DNA of 14,675 bases, from positions 1 to 14,675 of the forward strand of contig JBBDWJ010000286.1 of assembly GCA_040902925.1 (NCBI GenBank). Reading direction: 5' to 3'. The first letter of the stretch is position 1; the number at the start of each line of letters is the position of its first letter. Of the stretch, positions 1 to 7,397 are shown one piece after another. The notes below the pieces were generated by a model. It saw only the letters and a list, made by a program, of their open reading frames with translations, made no database searches and was not told the DNA's origin. Both the position numbers and the translations under genes were made by a program. This DNA is from JBBDWJ01 sp040902925. GTDB lineage: Bacteria > Acidobacteriota > Terriglobia > Bryobacterales > UBA6623.

Positions 1-75
1 ACCTCGGGCGCGCCCCAGAGTCCGGCATATGCCACGGCTATGACGCATAAAAGCGCGGCCGAGGCGGAAGCTTAG
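1..75 (+). CDS. Possible 3' end of an unidentified + strand gene (partial)
   Basis: Frame 1 is open from the window edge for 24 codons and stops with TAG at 73-75, about 40 bp before a strong + strand terminator. The visible tail is rich in Ala and Glu and ends KSAAEAEA. The terminator shows that some + strand transcript ends here, but not which frame is coding: frame 3 also runs open from the edge to TAA at 49-51. The product cannot be identified from so short a tail, and its start lies outside the window. Confidence 0.28.
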   Translation, partial: TSGAPQSPAYATAMTHKSAAEAEA

Positions 76-114
76 TTTCTATTTCAACCCCTGAACACCG
101 TTACCCACTACAAC

Positions 115-148
115 GCCCGCCTCTCGATAATGAGAGGCGGGCTTTTTT
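115..148 (+). terminator. Strong rho-independent terminator
   Basis: A perfect 11-bp GC-rich stem (GCCCGCCTCTC at 115-125 pairing with 132-142) encloses a 6-nt loop (GATAAT) and is followed directly by six T residues at 143-148. The T-run gives it + strand polarity, so it ends the gene entering from the left edge. On the minus strand the hairpin is not followed by T residues, so it would be a poor terminator for the DUF3106 operon that arrives from the right. Confidence 0.9.
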
Positions 149-282
149 CCTTGTCTCCCCTCAAAAAAACTTTCACAAAAATTGTCTGCAACAGGGGTCT
201 TGCAACCGCGCCCGTGAGCGCCGTGGAAAATCTCGACGTTCAGGCGGGTCCGCAACAGGCGAGCTCCGGTCTCGGGAAGCGT

Positions 283-948
283 TTAGGGAAACAGGCCGCT
301 CAGGCCCCGCAGAATGCGCTGTTCCTGGCCGCTATACGTCTGTTGGAATTGCTCCGATCCCAGCCGCTCGCGCCGGGCGGCAGGGGCGGCATCGCGCAAC
401 TTCTCGACCTCCCGCAGCAGCTCGCGGCGGCGGGCGGGCTCGATCGTCCGCCATTGACGGTAGATCCGCCGCGCCTGTTGCTGCTTCTGGGGCGGCAAGT
501 CGAGGAAAAGACGGTAGCGCTCGAGAAGCAGAATCTGCTCCTCCTCCGGCATATGGCTCAAGCGTTGTGTGAGCTGCTGAATGCGCCGTTGCTGCGGGGC
601 AGGCATGCGCTGAATGCGAGGGTTCTCGGCCAGAAAGCGCTGCCTTTCCTGTAGCGGCATCTGCATGAGTTGCTCGATCAAGGCGATGTGAGCCAGCCGG
701 ATCTTGCGGGCGGCTTCGCGCTCCTGCTCGCTCAGCGCGCGGGCCGCCCGATCGGCGTTCTTTTCTTGCGGCGAGCGCTGCGAACCCTTGGATTCCTGAA
801 GCACGGCGGCGCCTTGGAGAAAGACGAGCCGCGGTGAGGCCGGCGCCAAAAGCGCCGCTGCAGGAAGCGCCGCGGCAGGAGGAAGCGCCGCGCAAAGCAT
901 CGCGGACGCCGCCAGGCCGAGGCCGAATCTGGCGAACGAACCTCTCAT
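283..948 (-). CDS. DUF3106-like exported helical protein
   Basis: A 221-residue protein with a long hydrophobic Ala/Leu-rich N-terminus (about residues 8-35) that fits a signal peptide or membrane anchor. The rest is almost entirely charged helix rich in Arg, Gln, Glu and Leu (about 60-215), with repeated segments such as MPEEEQILLLERYRLFLDLP and MPLQERQRFLAENPRI. This pattern matches the DUF3106 family as I know it; its molecular function is unknown. It is the third gene of a sigma/anti-sigma operon: its ATG shares one base with the anti-sigma stop (TGATG at 950-946), so translation is probably coupled. From the context it may be an envelope sensor or stress effector read by the anti-sigma pathway, but that is inference. 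The family call is moderately sure and the reading frame very sure. Confidence 0.82.
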   Translation of the reverse strand: MRGSFARFGLGLAASAMLCAALPPAAALPAAALLAPASPRLVFLQGAAVLQESKGSQRSPQEKNADRAARALSEQEREAARKIRLAHIALIEQLMQMPLQERQRFLAENPRIQRMPAPQQRRIQQLTQRLSHMPEEEQILLLERYRLFLDLPPQKQQQARRIYRQWRTIEPARRRELLREVEKLRDAAPAARRERLGSEQFQQTYSGQEQRILRGLSGLFP

Positions 949-1454
949 CAGGATTTTCCCGGGCCCTCGGCTTCGAGCACCAGAGCCTCGAAATCAGCGA
1001 GCATCTCGATATCGTCAAGAGCCTGTTCGATCTCCTCGCTGTATGCGGGCCCGATCTCGATCGATCCCCGCGCCGTAAACGGCTCAGCGGCCCGCCGCGG
1101 CTGGTAAGTCACGATCGCGCCGGCGATCAGCAGCAGCGCAGCCAGACCGGCGGCTAAGCCCGGTCTCATCGTGACGAACCACTCCGCCGGCCGGCCCAGC
1201 CAACTCCAAATGCCAGCGGGGGCGCGCGCCGGGCTCCGCTCGATCCTTTCGTAAAGCCCGCGGTCAAAACCGGCGGATGGCTCCACGGGCTCCCACAGAG
1301 CCAGCGCCTCCCACACAGCCTGCTGCTGCTCGTACATCGCCCAGTATTCCGGCGAATTCTCGAGCTGGGCGAGAAACGCCCGGTGCTCCGCCGAGCCCGC
1401 CGCGGGCCTGCGGCCGGGGTCGAGAATCATCTCGATCACCTTTTCGCGATCCAT
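948..1454 (-). CDS. Anti-sigma-factor-like single-pass membrane protein
   Basis: A 168-residue protein: cytoplasmic N-terminal part (1-95), one membrane span (about 99-117) and a short outer part ending in an acidic amphipathic helix (about 138-163). No HxxxCxxC zinc motif is visible, so it is not a ZAS-type (RsrA/ChrR) anti-sigma factor. The role is called from position, directly downstream of an ECF sigma gene, and from the soluble/TM/periplasmic layout: it would hold the sigma factor at the inner membrane until a signal arrives. I chose the ATG at 1454 over the in-frame TTG at 1472, which overlaps the sigma stop, because a good ribosome site (AAGAGGTG) lies just before it. The gene starts 14 nt after the sigma stop and its own stop overlaps the DUF3106 start by one base. 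Functional confidence is moderate because sequence resemblance to known anti-sigmas is weak. Confidence 0.8.
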   Translation of the reverse strand: MDREKVIEMILDPGRRPAAGSAEHRAFLAQLENSPEYWAMYEQQQAVWEALALWEPVEPSAGFDRGLYERIERSPARAPAGIWSWLGRPAEWFVTMRPGLAAGLAALLLIAGAIVTYQPRRAAEPFTARGSIEIGPAYSEEIEQALDDIEMLADFEALVLEAEGPGKS

Positions 1455-1468
1455 ACAACACCTCTTGC

Positions 1469-2113
1469 TCAACTGCCGTTTCCACCCTCTGTGGGGCGTT
1501 TTTTGTGACTTGCCGCCAAATCGGCCAGGCTAACGCGCAACGATTCGTAGGCTCGAAACAGCAACGACTTTACCGCCGAAACCGAGCAGCCTAAAGCGTC
1601 AGCAATCTGGGAGTATTCGAGCGCCTCGTATTTGTGCAACAGCACGGCCGCCCGCTGCTTTTCGGGAAGCCGGGCAATGGCGTCGCGCACCACGGCCAAG
1701 CGCGACTCGGCGACCAGTTGCTGTTCCCTGTTCGCCCGCTGGTCGGCGAGCTGCAAGGGCGAACCCTCGGGGCCGGCTCCGTCCACGCTTTGCTCTCGGC
1801 GTTGATGCTTGCTGTCTCTCAGCGCGTTGAGAGCCAAGTGGGTGGCGATACGAAACAGCCAAGTCGTGAATTTCGCCGAGGGCTCGTAGTCGCCCCGCGC
1901 CCGATAGACCCGCAGGAACGCCTCCTGCGCCAGCTCCTCAGCCACCGCCTGGTTTTGAACCATGCGGGTCAAGTAGTTCACGAGCGGACGGCGGTGCTTG
2001 TTCAGCAACAGCTCGAAGCTGCCGGCGTCTCCCTCTTTGACTTGGAGCATCAGTTGCGCGTCTTGCTCCAAGGCGGCGAACGCTCCCACATTGTTTTGAA
2101 CACGCTTGGGCAT
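1469..2113 (-). CDS. ECF (extracytoplasmic function) RNA polymerase sigma factor
   Basis: A 214-residue sigma70-family protein of group 4. Region 2 spans about 33-100, with EELAQEAFLRVYRA (-10 binding/core contact) and FTTWLFRIATHLALNALRD; region 4 spans about 143-195, with RLPEKQRAAVLLHKYEALEY followed by the helix-turn-helix SQIADALGCSVSAVKSLLFRA, which reads the -35 element. Region 3 is absent, as expected for ECF factors, and the linker (101-142) is charged. The reading frame extends upstream to a TTG at 2266, but that extension is Arg/Pro-rich and unlike the family, so the ATG at 2113 is preferred; no clear ribosome site precedes it. It is first in an operon with the anti-sigma-like and DUF3106 genes and is probably controlled by that partner after translation. 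The ECF subgroup was not determined. Confidence 0.93.
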   Translation of the reverse strand: MPKRVQNNVGAFAALEQDAQLMLQVKEGDAGSFELLLNKHRRPLVNYLTRMVQNQAVAEELAQEAFLRVYRARGDYEPSAKFTTWLFRIATHLALNALRDSKHQRREQSVDGAGPEGSPLQLADQRANREQQLVAESRLAVVRDAIARLPEKQRAAVLLHKYEALEYSQIADALGCSVSAVKSLLFRAYESLRVSLADLAASHKKRPTEGGNGS

Positions 2114-2322
2114 CAAAGGTTGCGGTGAATGCCTTAGGGCTTCCGTCGCTTTTGGACCCGCCAGCCACAGCAGGGCCGAACTGCCGGCCCAGCGCGGGGG
2201 CAAAGTCGCCGGCCGGGCGCGCCGCCGTCCCGCTGAATTTGGCGAGACCCTGCGCCTTCGTCCCAACTGTGGGCTATGGAAGGTGGTCTGTCCATCGGAG
2301 AGATACCCGAAGCCGGCTGGAA

Positions 2323-2351
2323 ATTATATATCGCTGATTTTGGGATGTTTA
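2323..2351 (-). promoter_or_regulatory. Probable sigma70 promoter of the ECF sigma operon
   Basis: Read on the minus strand there is a perfect TATAAT -10 (complement of 2323-2328) and a TAAACA -35 (complement of 2346-2351; 4 of 6 to consensus) with the ideal 17-bp spacer. Transcription would start near 2316, giving a leader of about 200 nt before the ATG at 2113. The AT-rich box stands out in an otherwise GC-rich region. Confidence 0.6.
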
Positions 2352-2658
2352 TGATGCGTTTGGGGGTGTTTGTAACGCGACTGAGTGAGGCCCGATCTTA
2401 TGTTCGCCAACGGCGGAGCCCGCGGATCGACTCAGCGCCGCCCACCTGGGGTTGTCAAGGCCACCGTCGCTGGGGATCGCAGTAGGGGTTCGACTCAAAC
2501 CGGGCACAGCGGACCAGCGATACCTGTAGCGGGGCCGGCATCCGTAGAGCGGCATGGAGAGCATTGGGGAGCCCGCGCGGAGAAATCCGGGCCACGGCCT
2601 CGCAATCCCAAAAAGCAGAGCCCTGGGGAAGCCAGCCAAACCATTTATTCTTAGGGAC
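2352..2658. other. Gene-free stretch between ThpR and the sigma-operon promoter
   Basis: About 307 bp without a convincing gene. Small open frames exist on both strands (up to about 107 codons), but they lack ribosome sites, recognisable domains and plausible composition. It would hold the 3' untranslated region of thpR, although I see no clean hairpin with a T-run. No tRNA-like cloverleaf or known RNA was recognised. Confidence 0.5.
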
Positions 2659-3264
2659 TTATTCGACTGCAACTAGCGGACGTCCGACGCCCGCCGCAGC
2701 CCGTTCCGCCAGTTGATCGACAAACGGGAATTCCGCCACTCTGCGGTAGATGGGACCGCTCGGGGTCGTCGTGCTTTCGAACAGCACGAAGCGATCCGGA
2801 GTGATGGTGCCAAACTCGCGGCTCGGCAGCTCCTCGATCGCCAGATCGAGATCCGGGAAAGGCCCCTTGTCCACGATCCGGCCGAGGGTGAGATGGGGCT
2901 GATAAGGGCGCACTTCCGGGGCAATACCCAGGGGTTGCAGCACCGCGTCGATACTGCTGGCAAGCTGCCGCAAGGCGGTCGTGTTTTCCGCCCCGACCCA
3001 GAAGACGCGGGGGTGCCGCGCGCTGGGGAAAAAGCCCAGCCCGGCCAAGGGCACGTTCATCGGTCCGGGGTGCTTTACGCTGCCGAGGGCGCGAACGATT
3101 TCCTCGGCACGGCCGCCTGGCCAATCCCCGATGTACTTCAGGTTAACGTGCATGTTCTGGGGGTGGACCCAGCGGATCGGCGCGTAGGGCCGTAGCCGGC
3201 GCACCAATTCTGTGAGATTTCCCACAACCTTGGAATTGAGTTCAAGTGCGGTAAAAAGGCGCAT
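2659..3264 (-). CDS. thpR: RNA 2',3'-cyclic phosphodiesterase (ThpR/LigT, 2H family)
   Basis: A 201-residue member of the 2H phosphoesterase superfamily. It opens with the typical MRLFTALEL and carries the two 2H motifs: HVNL at 39-42 and HLTL at 124-127. The family hydrolyses RNA 2',3'-cyclic phosphates to 2'-phosphomonoesters and can ligate tRNA half-molecules in vitro; it acts in the cytoplasm. The length is normal. Oddity: the first motif has Asn41 where H-x-T/S-x is usual, while the second is canonical. The ATG at 3264 has no clear ribosome site. It lies 70 bp downstream of the small carboxypeptidase-regulatory-like gene on the same strand, so it may be read through from the envelope operon. 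A -10-like TAGAAT (complement of 3287-3292) in the gap could give it a separate promoter, but no good -35 accompanies it. Confidence 0.92.
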   Translation of the reverse strand: MRLFTALELNSKVVGNLTELVRRLRPYAPIRWVHPQNMHVNLKYIGDWPGGRAEEIVRALGSVKHPGPMNVPLAGLGFFPSARHPRVFWVGAENTTALRQLASSIDAVLQPLGIAPEVRPYQPHLTLGRIVDKGPFPDLDLAIEELPSREFGTITPDRFVLFESTTTPSGPIYRRVAEFPFVDQLAERAAAGVGRPLVAVE

Positions 3265-3334
3265 AAGACAAGAATGGAAACTTCTTATTCTAAACCACCA
3301 GGCAAGGGATTGCAGCCCAGAAGTCCGCCTAAGC

Positions 3335-3712
3335 TCACTTCGTGGGGACAGAGTACTGTTTTTGCGGCGGTTTGAGAGTGATTGTGATCGTCTGCTCGGG
3401 CTCGGTCAGCTCGTAGCGGTCGCCAAAGGTCTGGAAATCTTCGGCGATGACCTGAATCAGCACGGAGCCGCGCTTGATCGGCGGAAGCGACGCTGTCCCC
3501 TGCTGGCTGGCGCGCAACTGCAGGCTCTTGTCCACCTTGTCCTTGTTTTTTCCCTTTAGCGTGCGCACAATCAGGCTGGCGCGGGGTATGGGACTGTTTT
3601 CCTGGTCCTGTACGACGATATTGAGCGTCGTCCATTCGTCCTTAGCCTCGGCGCCAGGGGCGAACACGAGCACCAGGAAAGCGAAGCTCAGTAGGATGCC
3701 GGCAGATTTCAT
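3335..3712 (-). CDS. Small secreted carboxypeptidase-regulatory-like (Ig-fold) protein
   Basis: A 125-residue protein with a clear Sec signal peptide (hydrophobic 4-20, likely cleavage after AEA at 21-23). The mature part looks like one carboxypeptidase-regulatory/PEGA-type beta-sandwich: it opens TTLNIVVQDQENSPIPRASL, has a charged loop (KGKNKDKVDKS), then GTASLPPIKRGSVLIQVIAE and ends with the strand EQTITITLKPP. I chose the ATG at 3712 because it begins the signal peptide; an in-frame TTG at 3748 only adds a polar extension. It lies 90 bp downstream of the barrel gene on the same strand and is probably the third gene of the GWxTD unit. A periplasmic or surface location is inferred and its function is unknown. 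The fold call is moderately sure. Confidence 0.8.
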   Translation of the reverse strand: MKSAGILLSFAFLVLVFAPGAEAKDEWTTLNIVVQDQENSPIPRASLIVRTLKGKNKDKVDKSLQLRASQQGTASLPPIKRGSVLIQVIAEDFQTFGDRYELTEPEQTITITLKPPQKQYSVPTK

Positions 3713-3802
3713 CACGGTATACAAACGCTGATCGGAAGCGGCTTTCAACGGCGATTGCTAGCTGCACTACTCTCGCGGCGCTGATTCGCCCGCGGGCAAT
3801 CC

Positions 3803-5596
3803 CTAGAATACGAAGCTCAGCGCCCCACGATAGCTGCGGATCGCCTGCAGCAGGAACATCTGCTGTCCGTCGAAGGTTTGCATCGGAATGTAACCGGCAT
3901 TCAACAGATTGCGGATGTCGGCCGTCGCTTCGAGCTTGCCGGGCAACGAACCCGAGAACGGCAAGGGCTGCCGGATGACCAGGTTCCAGCCGGGCTCGGA
4001 ACGGGCGGCGAAGTCATTGTAGAGATCGGGCGAGATCGCCGCCGCCCGGCTCACCCATTGATAAGTCGAAAGCACCCGGGTGTCGGACTTCGGCAACTCG
4101 GTCGAGAGCGACGCGGTGATCATGTGGGCGCGCTTCATGTGCAGCGAATCGCGCAGTTCCGAGACGTCGGGGGTTTGGAGCGTGCTCTCACTGGTAGTCA
4201 ACACGCCGCTGGAGCCATACCCGAGGGCGGCCTCGAGCCGCTCACGGATCTTACGCGCATAAGAAACCCGATAGCCCGTCGTGCTGTGCTGCCCGCCGTT
4301 GATCGTGGCGCTTCGCGAGAACAGATCGGGCAGAATATTACCGTCACGGTAGTGCCCCCCAGGCACGAAAGCCGAAACAGCCGCGTCGGAAAGCGAGTCC
4401 TGGTAGACGCCAACCTCGACCAGGCCGTTGCCAACCTTTTCGCGATAGGCGATTTCGATATGCTCTGAGCGCTGCACGGTGGGCCTGCCGTCAAGCAGCG
4501 ACATTCTGGGGAACATCCCGAGCGTCGAAACCTGCTGGCGCAAGGAAGGGTCACCAGCGATCGCCTCCTCTGGCCGCGGCACGCCGGAAGCGTACCGCAG
4601 GTGCAACTCGCGGTCCTCGCTCAGGTGGTAGATCAACCTGCCGTAGGGGCTAACGAAATTCAGCCGGTTGACATAGTTCACTGACTCATACAAGAAGCCG
4701 TATTCGAAGCTGGCCATGTCGCCTAGCTTCACGCGGTCGCCGAATCCCAGCGTGAGCGTCTGCAGTTGCGGAGCATTACCCTGCATGCCGAAAATCCCGT
4801 GCTGCGCGGCGAGGGGGACCTGGAGTTGTCGGACAGTGACCGAGACTTCCGGCTCGCCGATCAGCGCCACGTCGCGGCTGAAGCTAGTGCGGAACGCGGT
4901 GGCCGAATTAGCGAGCGACCGGCCATAGCCGAGGTTGCCGCTGACGACGACGTCGTTGTTGCCAAAAAGCGAGGTGGCGACGGCGAAGGCGGTACCGAGG
5001 TCGGATTCGTTCGCCAGACCGGATGGCCGGGCGCCCGGGCCGGCGCTGACCTGCGCAAAGCCGCGCGTGTCGCTAAACGTGCCGGAAATCTTACGCAGGA
5101 CATCTTGCCGCTCTGCATCGAGACCATCACGAAAGCGCAAAACGGGCCGCGTCGCCGCCGAGGCGCGCAATACCCATTTCCAGTTGTCGGTCATGTCGCG
5201 AACTTCGCCCCGCGCCGGGTAGATCAACTGCAGGCTCGTGAACAGGCCGCTGATCTGCACGTCCAGGTAGGTGCGCTCGCCGGCTTCGACTTGGACACCT
5301 TCGCGCAGCACCGGCAGGAACCGCGCCAAACTTACCTTGATCGAGTAGTTGCCGGGAAAGATTCGATCCACCGCGAAACGGCCCGCGGGATCGGTATAAG
5401 TACGGTGGGCTACGCGGCCTTCCGGAGTCAGCAACAGAACCAGCGCACCCATCTGGGGCACGCCACCCTGGTCCTTCACCCATCCAGCGATGCCGCCAGA
5501 CAGGGCCGCCTGCGCCGCAGGAGCCGCGAACAGAACTAGCGGCATCAGCCACAGCGGCCACTTGCCAGTTCGTCGCTCTCGGGAAGTTTGGACCAT
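3803..5596 (-). CDS. TonB-receptor-like outer-membrane barrel with N-terminal carboxypeptidase-regulatory domain
   Basis: A 597-residue outer-membrane protein. Residues 1-30 form a signal peptide (Arg-rich start, hydrophobic core, APAAQA cleavage site). Residues about 32-115 form a carboxypeptidase-regulatory-like domain (GGIAGWVKDQGGVPQMGALV, then TDPAGRFAVDRIFPGNYSI). A conserved-looking linker DNWKWVLRASAATRPVLR lies at about 137-154, followed by a long region of alternating strands ending SYRGALSFVF, the terminal Phe typical of barrel-assembly signals. At about 600 residues it is shorter than usual TonB receptors, and I see no plug domain or TonB box between the Ig-like domain and the barrel. 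Acidobacterial genomes hold many such proteins, often annotated as TonB-dependent receptors; substrate and TonB dependence here are unknown. The ATG at 5596 gives the better signal peptide than Met18. It lies 63 bp downstream of the GWxTD gene, probably in the same operon. Confidence 0.85.
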   Translation of the reverse strand: MVQTSRERRTGKWPLWLMPLVLFAAPAAQAALSGGIAGWVKDQGGVPQMGALVLLLTPEGRVAHRTYTDPAGRFAVDRIFPGNYSIKVSLARFLPVLREGVQVEAGERTYLDVQISGLFTSLQLIYPARGEVRDMTDNWKWVLRASAATRPVLRFRDGLDAERQDVLRKISGTFSDTRGFAQVSAGPGARPSGLANESDLGTAFAVATSLFGNNDVVVSGNLGYGRSLANSATAFRTSFSRDVALIGEPEVSVTVRQLQVPLAAQHGIFGMQGNAPQLQTLTLGFGDRVKLGDMASFEYGFLYESVNYVNRLNFVSPYGRLIYHLSEDRELHLRYASGVPRPEEAIAGDPSLRQQVSTLGMFPRMSLLDGRPTVQRSEHIEIAYREKVGNGLVEVGVYQDSLSDAAVSAFVPGGHYRDGNILPDLFSRSATINGGQHSTTGYRVSYARKIRERLEAALGYGSSGVLTTSESTLQTPDVSELRDSLHMKRAHMITASLSTELPKSDTRVLSTYQWVSRAAAISPDLYNDFAARSEPGWNLVIRQPLPFSGSLPGKLEATADIRNLLNAGYIPMQTFDGQQMFLLQAIRSYRGALSFVF

Positions 5597-5617
5597 CCTT
5601 TGCTATCCAGGCTTTCC

Positions 5618-5649
5618 CCTTCGCTGCCCGCGCCTGGCGGGCGCGAAGG
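5618..5649 (-). other. Strong intergenic hairpin between the GWxTD and barrel genes
   Basis: Complementary arms of 13 bp (CCTTCGC plus GCCCGC against GCGGGC plus GCGAAGG), with one bulged base at 5625 and a 5-nt loop at 5632-5636. No T-run follows on either strand, so it is not a typical intrinsic terminator. In the leftward transcript it would lie 10 nt after the GWxTD stop and about 20 nt before the barrel start, a position suited to stabilising the upstream message, marking a processing site or attenuating expression of the distal genes. Confidence 0.7.
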
Positions 5650-5659
5650 ATATGGTAGC

Positions 5660-7318
5660 TTACTTCACCTTGAATTTCGCGGTCGGCGTCAAGACCTCGT
5701 TTTTGACCTGATCCTCAACCTTTACGTTCAACACGTAGTCGCCGGGTTCAAAAGTCTTCAGCGGAAGGATCTTTTCAATGGTCATCTGATCCCGGGAAAC
5801 GCCCCGAATCGAGGCGATGTCCTCCGAGAAGTCCACAACGTAGGCTTCCGGAGAGCCGGCTTTGGCGATTTGATAGGTGACCGTGCCCTTCGGCGTGCTG
5901 GTCGCCGCGTCTTCGCCGAGATTGTACACCTCGAAATAGATGCCCATCAACTCGTCGCTGCGGAACTCTTCGCCGAGCCGCGGACGAACCTTCGAGGCGC
6001 CCAAGACGAACTGCCCTGTACCCAGCGAGCGGGTCGGAACCCGCTCAATGCGGTCAGCCAAAATCATCGAGCTGTTGGCCAGCGTTTCATCGTCGAACTC
6101 AGGCACATGCAATGCCATATGGTGCGTGCTTATCGTTTCACCAATGACGTCTTTGAGGACAAGCTGCAGGCGGTACATTCCAGGCGCCAGCGGCAGCGCC
6201 TTGTTGTAGATCGACTTGCGGTCGACCTCGCCTCCGAGCCTCTCGGCAGTCGTCTCGATCGTAACCGGGTCGTCGAAATGCGCTTCCAGCTTGCGTGTGA
6301 CCGTGGTGATACGCCCATAGATGTTCACCATCGCCTTGTGGAGGCCGTTTTCCTCCTTGAACATCAGGTCTTTGTTCTCAAGCTGGATGGTGATGCCCGT
6401 CAGCACCGAGCTGTCGGTGATCTTGACGTAATCCACGTTGACCTGGAACGGCAGCGTGTTGTACTCGATGTTGGAGTCAACGACCGCTTCGAGGTCTTTA
6501 AACTTCACCGGCGGCGCCTTGTGCAGGTTGGCGTAGAGCTGCAAGCGCTCGAACTGGTTGTAGCGAATCGACTGGCTGCCGCCCATCGGCGAGCCCATGC
6601 GCGTGCCGTCGGTGCGCGAGAAGCGGTCGGCCTTGGTGGAAAGGCCCATCTCTTCCGACAGCGTCAGCCCGGCGCCGGGCACGTGCAGCAGAGCGTCTTT
6701 TTCAGAGGGATCGATCGTCAACCGGTACTCGCCCGTCATGGTCGGATCGACGAACTCGATCAGAATGTCGGAGCCGATGCCTTCGAGCCAACGGTAGCGC
6801 CAAATCTCAAACGGATAGGTCGAAGTAAATCCGCCGCCTTCGTCGTAAGGCCGCTGGTACATGCCGCCGGAGGGGTGCGACTCGATTTCATCGGGCGGTC
6901 CAAACGTGATGTAGATTCGGCCGCGGTCCGCTTTCCAGCCGGGGATACCCGAGGCGTAGCGCTCATTTGCGTAGGCAATACGCCGGTAGTGCTCTTCGCG
7001 ATACTCGTTCTCCATCGTGTCGGGAGTCGGATCGCGGCGCTGCCAGAACGCTTCGATGAAATTCTCGCGCTCTTCGTCGGTGGATAACTGCAAAAAGCCC
7101 TTACGCTCTTCGCCGCTGATGATGTAGGTAACGTCGGTGTCTAGCCAGCGCTTGAAAGGACCAGACAACTCTTTGCGCAACTGCTTGAGGCGCCGATTCT
7201 CTTCCTTCTTGGAAAGCGTTCGGGGTTCGTCGTTGTCAGCGCCCTGGAGACGGGTGTGGGAGGTGGAAAACGTGCAGCCGAAGACCAGCAATACTCCGAC
7301 GGCGATGCGATATCTCAT
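5660..7318 (-). CDS. GWxTD-domain-containing (lipo)protein
   Basis: A 552-residue protein with the hallmarks of the GWxTD family: FKRWLDTDVTYII (55-67), then ENFIEAFWQRRDP (85-97), YREEHYRRIAYANERYASG (106-124), PGWKADRGRIYITFGPPDE (126-144) and, further on, PFEIWRYRW. The middle and C-terminal parts are beta-rich, with repeated segments such as YRLTID, YRLQLVLKD and YVLNVKVED that suggest Ig-like domains. The N-terminus is a short hydrophobic leader ending LLVFGC, a plausible lipobox with Cys15, so it may be a lipoprotein. A good ribosome site (AGGAG, 10 nt before the ATG) and an upstream promoter support the start. The family is common in Acidobacteria and some Bacteroidetes/Chlorobi-group bacteria and has no established function. 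It is the first gene of the envelope unit with the barrel and the small carboxypeptidase-regulatory-like protein. Confidence 0.9.
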   Translation of the reverse strand: MRYRIAVGVLLVFGCTFSTSHTRLQGADNDEPRTLSKKEENRRLKQLRKELSGPFKRWLDTDVTYIISGEERKGFLQLSTDEERENFIEAFWQRRDPTPDTMENEYREEHYRRIAYANERYASGIPGWKADRGRIYITFGPPDEIESHPSGGMYQRPYDEGGGFTSTYPFEIWRYRWLEGIGSDILIEFVDPTMTGEYRLTIDPSEKDALLHVPGAGLTLSEEMGLSTKADRFSRTDGTRMGSPMGGSQSIRYNQFERLQLYANLHKAPPVKFKDLEAVVDSNIEYNTLPFQVNVDYVKITDSSVLTGITIQLENKDLMFKEENGLHKAMVNIYGRITTVTRKLEAHFDDPVTIETTAERLGGEVDRKSIYNKALPLAPGMYRLQLVLKDVIGETISTHHMALHVPEFDDETLANSSMILADRIERVPTRSLGTGQFVLGASKVRPRLGEEFRSDELMGIYFEVYNLGEDAATSTPKGTVTYQIAKAGSPEAYVVDFSEDIASIRGVSRDQMTIEKILPLKTFEPGDYVLNVKVEDQVKNEVLTPTAKFKVK

Positions 7319-7397
7319 ACCCGGCGATCTCCTCTCGAAGGCATTGATTCCGGTATAGATAAGCCCTCTGGCACGACTCAGGCGGAACCCATTGTTA

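Noticed and set aside
2488..2505. GGTTCGACTC segment reminiscent of a tRNA or tmRNA T-loop
   Set aside because: The flanking bases do not form the T-stem or acceptor stem and no cloverleaf can be built.
2349..2672. 107-codon minus-strand frame between thpR and the sigma operon
   Set aside because: It starts at a TTG inside thpR in another frame, has no domain and runs across the -35 box of the promoter.
5588..7087. 499-codon open frame on the + strand
   Set aside because: It is antisense to the GWxTD gene, whose sequence is clearly family-like. The antisense product is rich in Arg, Val, His and Asp with no domain, as expected for the opposite frame of a GC-rich gene.
7369..7384. Second sigma54-like match on the + strand (TGGCACG with GC at the right spacing)
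   Set aside because: The -12 box is AGGCG rather than TTGCW, it lies about 600 bp from the kinase start, and it falls in the leader of the divergent GWxTD gene.
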